This document shows positions 24,009-36,542 of a stretch of 64,000 nt of DNA, piece after piece. The notes below the pieces were generated by a model that saw nothing but the letters and a program-made list of their open reading frames with translations, was not told where the DNA came from and searched no databases. Source of the stretch: Paulinella micropora (lineage: Eukaryota; Cercozoa; Imbricatea; Euglyphida; Paulinellidae). The position numbers and the translations under genes are program-made. Where the stretch lies: positions 271,001 to 335,000 of the forward strand of contig WBZZ01005803.1 in NCBI GenBank assembly GCA_019918135.1, written 5' to 3'. Position 1 is the stretch's first letter. Every line of letters begins with the position of its first letter.

Positions 24009-24684
24009 TACTGATTGACAACCTGTGCCCTCTTGCTAGCGCACGGCGTGCAGAAGAAGACGCGATGCTTGCTGTAGATGAGCTATTTCCAGGCGCCGAT
24101 GAAACATCGCGATTTTGAGGGTGCATGGAAAAGTCGAAAAGGTGTCAAATTGGAAAAAAAAATCCAAAAAATGCCTTTTTCCGGGCTCACAGACAAAAAT
24201 AACTGAATGGAGTCTACTCGGACGATTTCAGCATTTTGGTGTTTGTAGGAAAACCAATTTATGACGATGACAAGAAAAGCCTCCTTTTTTTGTTTTTGTT
24301 GAAAATTTGATTTTTTGGAGGGAATTTCAAATCAAGATTTCAATTTAAAGGCACTTGCCACGTTCCTTTGCTCAAATGCGGCAAAGGAGAAATAAGTGTA
24401 GGAAAAATTGGTACTGAACGGTGCTCATGGCTAAAAAAAAATTCCGGCAGAGAAAAACGGAAAGCAAAAATGGTCCAATTTATCATTGCGCCATTTACAA
24501 CGTTCAGGCCTAAATTTTTTTGGCACGCTCCGAATTTTACAGGTCGCGCGTCCCTTGGGTCATGTGTTTCCTCACATCTCGACTTGGGATCAAAGTCGAA
24601 AGTGCCTACTGAGACGGGTACAGACCCTGCTCTTGACTGGCTCGAACACCATTATTTTTTGGTATCAGGTGCAATTGCTTGAAG
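24009..24684. promoter_or_regulatory. Divergent intergenic region of cassette A
   Basis: Separates the minus-strand large gene from the plus-strand small gene and presumably holds both promoters (inference). It contains one degenerate palindrome A (24209-24222) and several A/T runs. A minus-strand open stretch (23932-24126) overlapping the large gene's 5' end is Ser-rich and may be 5' coding sequence in another frame. Confidence 0.5.
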
Positions 24685-25908
24685 ATGCCGAGAACGCGAG
24701 GTGGTAAAACACCTGTTACTAAGGAGACCAAGACGAGACCAACTGCTTCCAACAGAGCAGTCGGAGCGGGCCGTTCGCGTACGAACGCGGTAAATTTTTT
24801 TACCTCGATTTCTTATCACAAAAAAAAAGTCGGAGTAGGGTCTACTATGTTTTTTGATTTTTGTTTGTTCACAGGCAAACGAGTACAGCGTTCCATGCAC
24901 AAAAGCCGAGATGACGATTGCTGTGCTTCCCTCGCAACCTCGCAGGGGCAAGGGAGGAGCTCCTGAAATGAGGTGGAACATCAAACCCTTGGAACAGGAT
25001 GCAGGGCAGGTCCAGTTGGACCCTGAAACAGACATCGAGAAGATTCTTTTCGATCCAACTGAATTGGAGACCAAGATTTTTTGCAACAATGGCAAGCGGT
25101 ACGTCATGTCTGTAATTTTGTATCAATCACATTCTTGGAAATTTACTGTTTCAGCCAATTTTTTTTTATGTGTTGTTTTTTAAAAAATTTTAAATCAAAA
25201 TCCTCAATTTTTTGGTTTGTGATAACTAGGTACTCCGTCGTGAGCTCAGATTTCATTTCTCCAACTCAAGGTTTGAGATCTTTACTTGTTCATGGTGTTC
25301 AGGAAGAGTGGCCCAAGGTACTTTTCAGCCTCTTTTTTACCAAAAAACCGTTACTTTTCCCATACAGCGTCCCATGTTTTTATCACAACATATAATTTTG
25401 ATGGCCGGACAGTCATATTTTCATGTTGTGATAATGTATCTTGTCACACAATCTGAAAAAATAGGAGTAGACCCTACTCAGACTTTGTTTCTGTGATGAC
25501 TGCTAAAATTTCGTTGTTGCTTTTGGTGTGATTTTGGTCCTTCAAGGAAAAAAGGAATTTTTGCGTATTCACAGAGCTTTGATTTTGTGTTCAGTTGTTC
25601 GCCAAGTGGTCCGCATTGAAACTTGCAAGCAAAGAGGAACTACAAAATGTGGTCTTGGACGAGTCCAAGAAGGAATACTGCTTTTTCTCTATGCTTACCG
25701 CGCTCAATAACAACCATTGGAGTGCCAAAGTGAAAAAACTGAAACAAGCATGGTAACTTTTCCTTTCCTTTTGTTGCTTTTCAAGCTTCTCTGATGTCTC
25801 GGCCGTTTCACACACAAAAAAAAATCGGAGTAGACCCTACTCCTACAAATTATATTTTTTGACAGGAGCAAGCCGGGAGGAGGTTCGTGTCTCTTGCAAA
25901 TTATTTAA
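24685..25908 (+). CDS. Cassette A small gene, 205 aa, five exons
   Basis: Exons 24685-24789, 24875-25098, 25230-25317, 25595-25752 and 25866-25908 join in frame with GT...AG introns of 85, 131, 277 and 113 bp, giving 205 residues and a TAA stop. The last intron splits a Trp codon exactly, which supports the model. Introns 1, 3 and 4 each hold one palindrome A. The N-terminus (residues 1-35) is basic (MPRTRGGKTPVTKETKTR) and could bind nucleic acid or direct nuclear import. The rest is a mixed globular sequence with no motif I know. It has no frame break, unlike its divergent neighbour. The function is unknown; a partner or regulator of the DDE-like protein is a guess. Confidence 0.8.
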
Positions 25909-26074
25909 ATCATTGATATTTTATTCAGAAATCTGTTCATATCCATTATGAAATAGTAATAACATTTGCCTTCACTTGAACCTCTCGTTGAGTGATAGCA
26001 AGAGTGTAATGATTGAGACCAACATTTGCAGTAGTAGCCATCATCTCCCAGCGTCTCTCTTGAGAAAGGGCAAT
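25909..26074. other. 3' flank, no gene
   Basis: Short AT-rich flank between the small gene and the tandem array. Confidence 0.6.
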
Positions 26075-27310
26075 TTCTAAAAGTATATCGTAGCAAAGTG
26101 TGTCAGTGATCACTTCACGGAAACCTAACCACTTTTTTAGCGGCGGGGCCGGCCTGAAAGATCACGCGAAGAACATTTTGAACGGGCCGGCCTGTCTTTT
26201 TTGCGGAAACGCACCCTTTTTTTAGTATGAATTCCACTTAGAAAAAATCGGGCCGCCCGGTTTTTCTATAGAAAAAAAATTGAAACTTTGCCTAGTCTGT
26301 AGTGGTAAAAATAAAAACTCTTTGAGACATGTGATCACATAGTGTGTTTTTTCTAATATGCTTTATATTTCTGTAGTAGTAAGACTGTAGTACTAGCTAT
26401 AGACGGGCGATCCCCTGTCATATTCTCGTTTCTAAAAGTATATCGTAGCCAAGTGTGTCCGTGATCACTTTACGGAAACCTAACCACTTTTTTAGCGGCG
26501 GGGCCGGCCTGAAAGATCACGGGAAGAATATTTTGGACGGGCCGGCCTGTCTTTTTTGCGGAAACGCAACCTTTTTTCAGTATGAATTCCATTTAGAAAA
26601 AATCGGGCCGCCTGGTTTTTCTATAGAAAAAGAAAAAAAAATTAAAACTTTACCTAGTATGTAGTGGTAAAAATACAAACTCTTTGGGACGTGTGATCAC
26701 ATACTGTATTTTTCTAATATACTTTATATTTCTGTAGTAGTAAGACTGTATTACTAGCTATAGACGGGCGATCCCCTGTCATATTCTCGTTTCTAAAAGT
26801 ATATCGTAACCAAGTGTCCGTCCGTCTGTGATCACTTTCACGGAAACCTAACCACTTTTTTAGCGGCGGGGCCGGCCTGAAAGATCAAGGGAAAATATTT
26901 TGGACGGGCCGGTCTGTCTTTTTTGCGGAAACGCAACCTTTTTTGGACGGGCCGGCCTGTCTTTTTTGTGGAAACGCAACCTTTTTTCGCTATGAATTCC
27001 ACTTGGAAAAAACGGACCGCACTGTTATGAAAAAAAACTAAAGTTTTTGAAACTTTCCCTAGTCTGTAGTGGTAAAAATAAAAAACTCTTTAGGACGGGC
27101 GATCCACTTTGTGTTTTTTTTTCTAATTTAGCTAATAAGCTATTTCTATACTAGGTAGACTAGCTATAGACAGATAGACGGGCGATCCCCTGTCATATTC
27201 GAATTTGGCACTGCCAGTCCTATCGATAAATTCTATTATATTCTGGTGGACGGGTTGGTAGTGGGACTGGCAGTCCCTGTCATATTCTCGTTTCTAAAAG
27301 TATATCGTAC
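26075..27310. repeat. Tandem repeat, ~3 units
   Basis: Units start at the TCTAAAAGTATATCG block at 26075, 26431, 26792 and (partial) 27293, so periods are about 356, 361 and 501 bp. Each contains GTGATCAC, a GGGCCGGCCTG block, AT-rich filler and GACGGGCGATCCCCTGTC. The third unit has internal duplications and a hairpin with 11-bp arms (ACTGCCAGTCC near 27210 and its complement near 27267). No coding capacity. Confidence 0.85.
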
Positions 27311-28780
27311 CCAAGGTCCAAGTTTTAAGATCAGGGTCCTTCCCTGTTGATCTCAAAAACCCCCCTTTTCACCTTCAGGTTCCTTTTTACGTAAACGAAT
27401 GTAAGCACTGCTCACACACAGTACTGATCGTCGAGAAGCTACTTAAAACACACCTCACCCAGACACAGTCAACAACAGTGACTGAGCTGGTTCCCAGAGA
27501 GTGCGTCGTTCCAATTCCAATTCCTAGTGAGTTCGATAAGAGGCAAAGGGACTCCAAATGTATTAAGACCGCAGGTCTAACCCTTACGAGCTCAAAGGAA
27601 AATAAAAAGGAATTTAATAAAAGATTGAACACAACTGGTTCAGTACTAACAGCCACTTCTAAGATAGAAAGGGTTGTCAGGAATGACCCAAACAACAAGC
27701 CAAAGGGAAAACACCGCAAAAACGGAGTGTTTCTATGACCGGTTCAACTGACACGATGCGTTACGTCCGTAACCTGCACAAATGCCAAAACATACCAAAA
27801 ACCATAACCCATAAGTGCAATTCCCCTTATTTAGCCATAAATTCCCAGTCACGGGAAAAACTGCCAAATTTCACGTAAAAGGATCGGGTCAACGCTATTA
27901 ATGTGGGAGGTTGATGAATACAAATGCTACCGAAAGGTGTAGCATACATTATAATAACCTATTCCACTCCGGTAAACGGTTAAGTGCAAAATATAGGAGT
28001 TAAGGTCCTAGGGGACTCTAAGCATTCAAGCTTCCTTCCCCTATTCCTTATCCTAATACACATTAAAACCGGAAGTATTGTTCAAAACCGGAAACGTAAT
28101 AAGAATTCATCTTAAATACATTTAATATTAACAAGGAATCACTTCCAAGAGTGAATTCCCGTAAAAAACAATAGCGTAAAAACGATGTAGTATACCGTGG
28201 GTGTTACAACGCTACATGCGTCGAAGATTCAAGACTCCTGCTCAGCTCCTGGCACTCCCGGCCTGACTCGGGCTTGCGTGTGATAAATCATCCGACTCTG
28301 CCAGTGTGCGTTGGAAGGTTAACTACGTTTACCGTTAGTAATTGCTTTATAAGTGGGGAAGTAATTTATTCGTATAGTCGAATGACCGTGTAGTTCTAGT
28401 CAATAGTATGATGAGTAACGGACGTAACGGTCTTCAAGTTAGTATTGGCATTCAGGATTGGACAATCATTGTGTAATAATTACAGTCGTGCGGACTTTTA
28501 TTCTGAATCAGTTTCGTTACTACCTATGAGTTGTCAGTTCTGCTATCTACTTGCTCCCGTGACTGCGGATTAAAGTGTCGCTTGGGCATCGCGGCTTCTA
28601 ACGAAGTCTCTCAGCAAACCGGAGTGTAAAAGGTACTAGGTCCGTGAGTGACCGGGTAATTACCTAATCCGTGGCAACGGTTATGAGCCGCTGGGAAAGC
28701 GATTTTCGGTACAATGCGGCCGGTTAGCATGAGACAGTTGATGTCTCACACACCGGTGTTTAGCGGAAACAAAAAAGGAT
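27311..28780. other. Unclassified non-coding stretch
   Basis: No convincing gene. The part at 28560-28665 matches, in reverse, the repeat fragment at 8150-8253, so this is probably an old element end. An 86-codon frame at 27478-27738 has no recognisable content. Confidence 0.5.
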
Positions 28781-29870
28781 TTGCAAAGCTGTTATTACCA
28801 GATAGAGGAGTATGCATATGGTATTGACACTACTCTCGAGGACATGTTCCATGATGCGTTTAAGGATCATAAAGCAGCGAAAACAAGATATGGATTCAAC
28901 AGAGATCACATGAGGAGAGCAGAAGAGATGGACGAACCGAGAGAACCACATAAAGTGGACAAACCAGACGGAACAGACGATGGCTTCTAGACGAAACACA
29001 ACAACAATCGAGACAAAGAGGCAGCAAAACACCAGAGCAAAAGGCACAGATAGAAAAGCCACCCAACTGGAAAGATCTCACAAAGGAGGAGAAGAAAGCA
29101 TGGGAAGAGAGAGCGAACAGAAGAAAGAAGAGGTCGATGACAAGAACAAACAAAGACGTGTATTCGCTGAGAAAGAAGAAGTACAGAGGAGAACAACAAT
29201 ACCTGCATCGCTGCAGAATGTTCCAACTTCTCGTCACCACTGCATTTTCGGAAGCAAAGGTGATACAATTCCTAAGAAGCAAAAAGGTGTATTGCCCGTT
29301 TGAGAAAGTCTGCATTGTCAAGGGAAAATACGATAATCTCAGCGGTGCTGCAAGATATGTGGAGGAGAAAGCATTTAAAGAGATGCGACCAAGACCCACA
29401 GAAGACATGGACGAATACCTCACACAAGCATTTACTCCAGAAGAACATGGAGCAGTTCAAGGGAGACCTCTTGGGCGAGGATGCCGACCTGGATCAGTTG
29501 TTTTTTCCTAAGTCCCGGGTGAGGGTGACCGAGACCGGCGCAGTTGAGAAGCCTCAGGGTCAGGGGGAGCTCGATAGTTCAGACTCTGACGGCGAAGTGG
29601 AAGAAGTTACCCCGGAGCAGGAAGCCAAGGAAGCCCTTGAAGAGGCTCATGCCCCAGGACCCGATGACCCGGAAAAGGTGAAGGAGATCGGTGAGCTAAA
29701 GGGAAGGTGGGTCGAAACCCCGGCTACCCAGTGGGGTTGGGCTTGGGCTAAAAAGACCTTTGGGCCCGGCTTCAAGGATAAGGTCCGCCGTGGGACGTTA
29801 GCGAGCCCATGCCGCCGAAGAGCAGAATGGCGACGTCGTCCCAACACTCGTTCCACAGCTCTAACGTAGC
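28781..29870 (+). other. Unrecognised coding-like region
   Basis: Three overlapping frames look protein-like: 28781-28990 (acidic), a Lys/Arg/Glu-rich stretch with KDLTKEEKKAWEERANRRKK leading to ORF 29137-29511, and 29300-29869, which after 29460 reads as an acidic Glu/Pro-rich segment. Together they may be one protein interrupted by frameshifts or introns, possibly the gag of an element whose repeat lies just upstream. I cannot name it. Confidence 0.4.
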
Positions 29871-30405
29871 ACGGGAAAAAAAGTGGCAAAGTGACGAGTA
29901 CCCCGGAAATTTTTCACAGATGATGAGTGGGAAGTTATTCAAGGTTTGACAGAGGACGACGTAGAACCGGAACGGGAAGTGAATGATACGGCAACCAGAG
30001 CGTTACCAGCAGTGGGCACGGACCAGGGAGTCGCTGGTGAAGACGCTGGCGTTGTTCGGTTGGTTCAAGGGACGAAGGGGTGCCTGATGGAGGTCGTGGG
30101 GCAGCAGCTCAAGGAGGTGACGGTAAAGCTGAAGGCAGGGGAAAAGCTGTCAACTCTTTAGCTCCTAGGATGGAGAACAAAAGGAATAGGAATGGAGTCC
30201 CGGTCAGTTGGGATGGGGCAGCTGTCACTACTACTAATATAGTCACACTGTCTCTCAGCCCCGGAGCAGAGAAAGAACTAGGCCAAGTAACTTCCGTTCA
30301 GGGGCGTTCATGGTGACTGTCCCGATTCCGTATCGCGAGGCCTAGGCGACGGCCTCTGGCAAGTTCACTGAGTCAAGGTTTGCCGATATTGATAAGCATC
30401 TACGA

Positions 30406-30915
30406 TTGGGTACTATAGTTGAGCGACACAAGTCAGAGAAGCCGCCAGGGGAGCCTTTAGTGCTAACCAGATTCGTGGACTTCGAAAAGTGGGAAACAGC
30501 AGAAGGGCCGATGGTGGAAGCCAAGTCATGGATCGCAGGGATTGGTTTCCTACAGCCCCCAAGTCTTATATTCAGCCAGCGGCATGCCACCTGCTTCAGC
30601 ATTAGCTGTGAACTGCCAAGCGAGAGGACAGTTGTAGTAATTGATGTGTTTGTTCACACATGTGGCAAAAAACCTGTCCCAGTCATAGTTGATATTCACA
30701 ATCAGCAAAAGAAAATATTATCGATTCTTTTTGAAAGCCTGCAACGTCTTGAAGAGAGCTTGCGCGAGATTCGTTGTCAAGAAAGTAGAATTGATGCATC
30801 GCTTGATGGTCCTAAACTTCTGATTATCACAGGAATAGCCATGGCGCGGGACCAGCCTGTGGAACCGGGCACGAGTCCTCCACCCAACGTAAATGATATG
30901 ATTCAAAAAAGCTAA
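30406..30915 (+). CDS. Unrecognised ORF, 169 codons
   Basis: Complete frame from ATG to TAA with mixed composition, including a hydrophobic/beta-rich middle (TVVVIDVFVHTCGKKPVPVI) and an amphipathic helix after it. No motif recognised and no intron evident. Codon-level reality is untested. Confidence 0.4.
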   Translation: MGTIVERHKSEKPPGEPLVLTRFVDFEKWETAEGPMVEAKSWIAGIGFLQPPSLIFSQRHATCFSISCELPSERTVVVIDVFVHTCGKKPVPVIVDIHNQQKKILSILFESLQRLEESLREIRCQESRIDASLDGPKLLIITGIAMARDQPVEPGTSPPPNVNDMIQKS

Positions 30916-31131
30916 GACAGCGAAACCAGTATTGTCCCCTGCGCCATCCTACTCCAGGTTCAGAAGCCAAGCCGCTTTACTCCTGTCTGAAGACAGCTCC
31001 CACCTCAAGACATGGTACAGCATGGTCAAGTTGCTGTTCATACCGTGAACCACGCCATGGCCGTAGGCGAAAATGAAAGTCTTGCCGGTGGTGTACGAGC
31101 TCGTGACCCCTAAACAAACGCGAATCACGTA

Positions 31132-31776
31132 CTAAGTCTTCCCTTTGAACTCGTCTGAGGCCCGGCGACAAGCAGGATGCTGAAGCGGAGGAGTCATGTC
31201 AGACGAGATGGTAGTAGACTTCACATCTCCAGGTGCAGCCTCCTTCCTCTTCATGCTCTCCACACGACACGTTGAACGAATCTTGTGGTACTTAGTGCTG
31301 CGACGCTTGTAATCCAGCACTGCTATCTCGTTATCAAACCCCTTATCCTTCTCCCTCTCTAGCTTCCTGCACTCCAAGGCCAACTGAGTGCAAATGTGAT
31401 CTTTGGCAAAATCTTTGTTCCGAATAGGCTTCACATTCTGGAATCCTCCCACCAGATTCTCGCGATCAGGCTTGCGTCGGGAGGCTTCTTTGGTTTCAGC
31501 TTGCAAGGCAAGCTCCAAGCACTTACCCTCCCACTTGTCACGGACAAACTTGTAGACGGAACTCTTTTCGGTTATGTCCTGCAGCTTCCAAACACCCTCT
31601 GAGTTGTCACTGGTGTTGATATCAAACAACCATTTCTTACACAAGAGCATATCAATTACATCCTTAGTGAGAGGTGCTGCTGGCGGCGACTTGATAGTAA
31701 TGTTCTTACCTTCCCTAACCAGCCTCTTTGCTGCCTTCAAAACCTTCTTCCCTATCCAGTGTATACACATCCACAT
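31132..31776 (-). CDS. Unrecognised Lys-rich ORF, 214 codons
   Basis: A minus-strand frame with balanced, Lys/Glu-rich composition. It contains WKLQDITEKSSVYKFVRDKW, a charged helix (LALECRKLEREKDKG) and a basic C-terminus. It could be an exon or a small gene. It resembles no family I know. Neighbouring DNA shows no partner gene. Confidence 0.45.
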   Translation of the reverse strand: MWMCIHWIGKKVLKAAKRLVREGKNITIKSPPAAPLTKDVIDMLLCKKWLFDINTSDNSEGVWKLQDITEKSSVYKFVRDKWEGKCLELALQAETKEASRRKPDRENLVGGFQNVKPIRNKDFAKDHICTQLALECRKLEREKDKGFDNEIAVLDYKRRSTKYHKIRSTCRVESMKRKEAAPGDVKSTTISSDMTPPLQHPACRRASDEFKGKT

Positions 31777-32066
31777 TGTGACGCAGACCTTGTATCCCTT
31801 AAAGAAAGACTGTCACGTGTCGTTGGGGCGCAACATGAGGTCCAGCATTGATTTCACTGAACTCTTGAGCTCTTGCAGCGAGAGAAGACATGATTTTGCT
31901 CTCTGCTGTATAACATCTCGAGCATCAACCCATAGAAAGCACTTCCACTCCTTACAGCAGTGCGATCGCACCTCTCCTCGTAAGGCATGCTCAACCAAAA
32001 CGACAATCACCAAGGAGGCTGCGATCGCGAAGCGCGCTGGCGAACAAATCTTGCGCCTACTACCTG

Positions 32067-32114
32067 TGTATTTTTTTGTTTGTTTGTTTGTTTGTTTGTT
32101 TGTTTGTTTGTTGC
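32067..32114. repeat. (TTTG)n microsatellite
   Basis: About twelve TTTG units. Confidence 0.95.
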
Positions 32115-35100
32115 AGAGTGAGAGAGAACATGGTGCTCACTCTTCAAGTCTCGCAAGGTTCAAAATTTTTGTTTTTCGTTGCCATGGTGGGATGGTTGAT
32201 TTGATTGATGTGATTGAAGAAAGTAGTTTTTCTGGCGAGCGGCAAACTTGGGGAACTGCTTTCCTATTAAACTACTACTACTACTTCAGCTCTCTTACTT
32301 TGCTCACTCTTCTCATCAAGTCTCTGTCTTTGTTCTTCATCTAGCTCACGTTGTGTGACTGATTTTTGCTAAGTTTTTGCGGTGGATGTTGAGGGTGTAG
32401 ATTCAGTTTTGATTTGACTGGGGAAAACTATTAGCCTACCTTCAATGCAATCCTGTAACTGTGGGTTAACTAACCTAATGATGGCTACCAAAGTAGGTAG
32501 AGGGGGAATCCTCAAATCTAATTTCACTTTCGGGTAGTGGTAAGGTAAAACCATGTCTTACCTTAGGGCTTACCCGAGCGACTTGGACAAAAACTTGTTG
32601 AGTGGTCGTCGGCGACTGGGAAGAAGGGCCACTGGTCCCGACGACTGGTTCAGCCGAATTGGGGTTTTCCACCACAGCTGGGGGGGTCCTTCTGACCAGC
32701 CCACTTGGGGGCAAAGTCCAACGATGGCGAAGAACGCCAAACGGGTGGGATCTGAGCAGAGTGGTTGTCAAAAGACAGGGTCACAGACAGAGTCCACCCC
32801 AAACCGGATTAAGGTCAAACTGTTGTACCGAACACGGTACCCGGAAACCGTCGTTGCCGGAATGTCTGATGAGCTGGACATACAGCCTCGAAGGCAACGT
32901 CCACGGAGCGCCTCTACATGCTCTTGACACCAAGTTGGGCTAGCAGGTTGAACGTCGAACTACTTCGAGCCTCCAGCCACTGCGACGAGCGACTGCTTCA
33001 CTCGCACTGGGCTCCACCAGGTACCTGTTGGTTACACACAGCAAACAGAAATTAGTTCTGTTCTCAGAATCTGGCCCCAAACACTAACAAGACAAACATC
33101 CCTCTGGGTGTTTGGGCCAGCTTTCTTCGGTTCTCGGGGACACTCCCCAAGGGTTGTGCGCTTCTGGCGATTCAAGGCTTCATAACCTATTGTAGTACCA
33201 CGTACACTGTACCAAAGAATGAATTTAATGATTATACCATGACTAACGAAAACGGAAGATTGAAACGAATTGTCTGTAATAATAAATGGAACAATAACTG
33301 GACCCACTTTGTGGGGGCAGATATAACCGCTCGGTCCACAAAGCTGGATTGGTATTACTTGTTCTGATATTACGGGATCTAATCGCATAACCCTGTTAAA
33401 TACATGGAGATATTAGTTACTATCTGTTACCGATCTATTACCTAACACAACATACTACTTTCCTTCCATCTAGCATATGAATCATAAGCTCCAGCTACTG
33501 CCTCACTAAACGGGATCCTGCTTCCACACGACCAGTATCCAGACTCTGTTTCATCTTCGTAAAACTCACACTTCGTTTCATCGCTCACACAACCCTCGAA
33601 GACGCATCGCCAAAGCTTGATAGACTGGTTAAAGATCTCCCTGGAAGACAGAACTGACATGGACAGTTGTTCCATTTGTGCCGCAAGCATTTCTTCCTGG
33701 AGTCTACATCAAGTACATGTTAGTAACACTGTGCTTTCCGCACATACTCTGCAGTGAGAGGGACGGCGGGACGGTTCTCGATGCTTACGCTCATTCACAG
33801 GGCTGTAGGCGGCAGGCTAGGGAGATGCCAGCAATCGATGGGTGGCTGGATTCAATTGCTCAAGTGGTGACAATATTTAATGCGACATAGACATATTATA
33901 TATACATATATATATACATATATATTTAAAAAAATAATAATAATAATAATAATAATAAAACTAAGTGAAAGAGTGACAGTATTAAACAGACACATATTGA
34001 TTGCCATTGGTGCTAACGGTGATTCCTCTTGCCTGACTGACTGAAGTCTTCTTGCAGGCTTGGGTATCACAGACATCTCCGCTATTGGAAGGCTATCCAA
34101 ACGAGACAGACGCTTCTTCCTATCAGAACTTCTTGGCATATGTATGACGCATTCTTGTTCACTCTATATACATATGAGAACACATCAGTGCTTAGAGCAT
34201 TTCAGGACATTTACACTTCACCTGTGGTGTAGGTGAAACGTTGAAGCTCACACGTCTCGCCTCCCTTGCTAGTTGTCTGTTAGCACTTACCAGCACTGGG
34301 TTGTCTTGTATCCCTTCCACTTGCCCAAACATCATGCTCTAGCTTTATGAATCCCAATAGTCTAAGCAAAGGAAACGTTATAACCAATAACTAGATTCTG
34401 TGTGTCGTTATGACAATATGCCGCTTCCGCTCGGATTGGATGAAAATTTTATCATGTGCACGTGGAAAACAATGCCTGATCATAATTGAAGTCAATATAA
34501 ACTGCAAAGTGGTTCGAAAGGCACCAGTATACTGTGACGTGGGAATGGCAGGTAGCATAGACATAATGGCAGAGTTAGAGGCAGGCATCGGTACGCTTCA
34601 TATCACTTCTTGTAATTTTTAAAGTTTTTTCTTCTAGACTTTCCCTTTTTTCTTGTTTATAGCGTAATCGTTAGCAAAACCGTGCAGAAATTCAGCCTTG
34701 GCTGACATACATACCACAAGTAATATTTCTTACGCAAACGTCCTCATACATTGCAGCAAGAGCTTTCATGCCACCCAAATTAAAAGCATTCAAGCTATCA
34801 TTGCTGTCTCCAGATTGACTGCTGTGCAAAGATAGCTGTAATATTTGAATTTTTAGGCCACCCTATCTAACCACACCTTTTTTGCTACGTATCTGTTCCG
34901 TTCCTCATTGTGCATGAGTGGTTGGTTATTATTCTTGCAACTTTTTTCAGTCAGATATTGACAATTGACACAAAAATAACTAAAAATCCAACCGCAAAAT
35001 AACTAAAAATCCAACCACTTGCTGTATTCTGCGGTGGTTGTCAGCTGAGAAAAAAAAAATAAAAAAAAAATTAAAAAAATCTCTCTTTCACACACGCACA

Positions 35101-35535
35101 ACACTGACGTGTCTTGGTCTGGTATAGCTTCTAGCCAACAATACTTCTCCTACCAGAGTAGTTCATGAATCAAGCGACCTTCGTAAACTAGCACACATAG
35201 CGGGTGCCTTCTTTGTTCACGATTACAATCTGTCTCTCTTTACGGAATAGTTCTGCATTGTCGATAGTAGGAAGCTGTTTGGCTATGGTTCTATTTATCT
35301 CTCTCTTCTTTTCTTTTCTTTCTTTCTTTTTTTTTTTTTCTTACTATAAATGATTTTATGTGTGTGTGTGTGTGCGTGTATTTAATAGTACGCCAACGCA
35401 TACCAGGAATGCTTCCACTGTGTGCAAAGAAGACTAGTATGTTTCGAAATATATAATCTCTGCTTTGTCTTGCCTCTTGTACTAACTATTAATATGACTT
35501 TGTTGCAGATGCGTTCTTCTTTATATATATATATA
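32115..35535. other. Non-coding accessory stretch
   Basis: No supported gene. Small items: AT/AAT tract at 33893-33958, a short direct repeat at about 34977-35020 (ATAACTAAAAATCCAACC twice), A-rich tract near 35050-35080, pyrimidine tract near 35310-35340 and a (GT)n run near 35361-35376. Minus-strand frames near 32475-32771 and 33032-33388 lack recognisable content. Confidence 0.5.
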
Positions 35536-36031
<496 letters not shown>

Positions 36032-36542
36032 TATACGTACACATATATATATATGTATATATATTATATATATATAAAGTTAAGTGTTTGCGTTATATAT
36101 ATATATATAATATACATATATAAGTGGAAAATTCAAACATAGGCAGGGGTGACTCGAACGACGAATCAGCTTGAATTTATTCAGTTTAAGAACATATAAT
36201 ATATTCAGATGATAAATCGTGTCTTTTTTTGTCTCCCTTAAATTGGATATTACCGGTATCGGTAGTATATAACTTTTCTTTCTTAAAACCCTGATGAATC
36301 CTGGGATGTAGGATAGAAAATGTTACAGAAAAAATGAGGCTGATGAGGCGTTTCGTGAAATTTCTGGTAATGTGGCTTGTCATCTCCAGCTCCGTTGCTG
36401 CATATCAAAGACTCCCTTACTCCAGCCCGTCGTTGGAAAGCTCTTGCCTTGTCAGGCTGAGCTTTCAAAGGATGGCATGAGCATTTACATATCGCCGAGA
36501 TTCATGGGGAGCGATAAGATCAACGTTGGCTAGTTTAACACT

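Larger units (their letters stand above)
18465..25843. repeat. Palindrome family A (10 copies)
   Basis: Short hairpins with arms GTCGGAGTAG and CTACTCCGAC and a 3-nt loop (ACC or GGT), often bordered on one or both sides by CACAAAAAAAA or TTTTTTTTGTG, which extends the dyad. Copies: 18465-18486, 19641-19661, 21099-21121, 22899-22920, 23517-23536, 23616-23634, 24209-24222 (degenerate), 24829-24847, 25462-25483, 25825-25843. Seven lie in introns of the two cassette A genes, two lie in the 3' flank of the large gene, and one lies between the divergent genes. None is seen elsewhere in the window. Confidence 0.9.
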
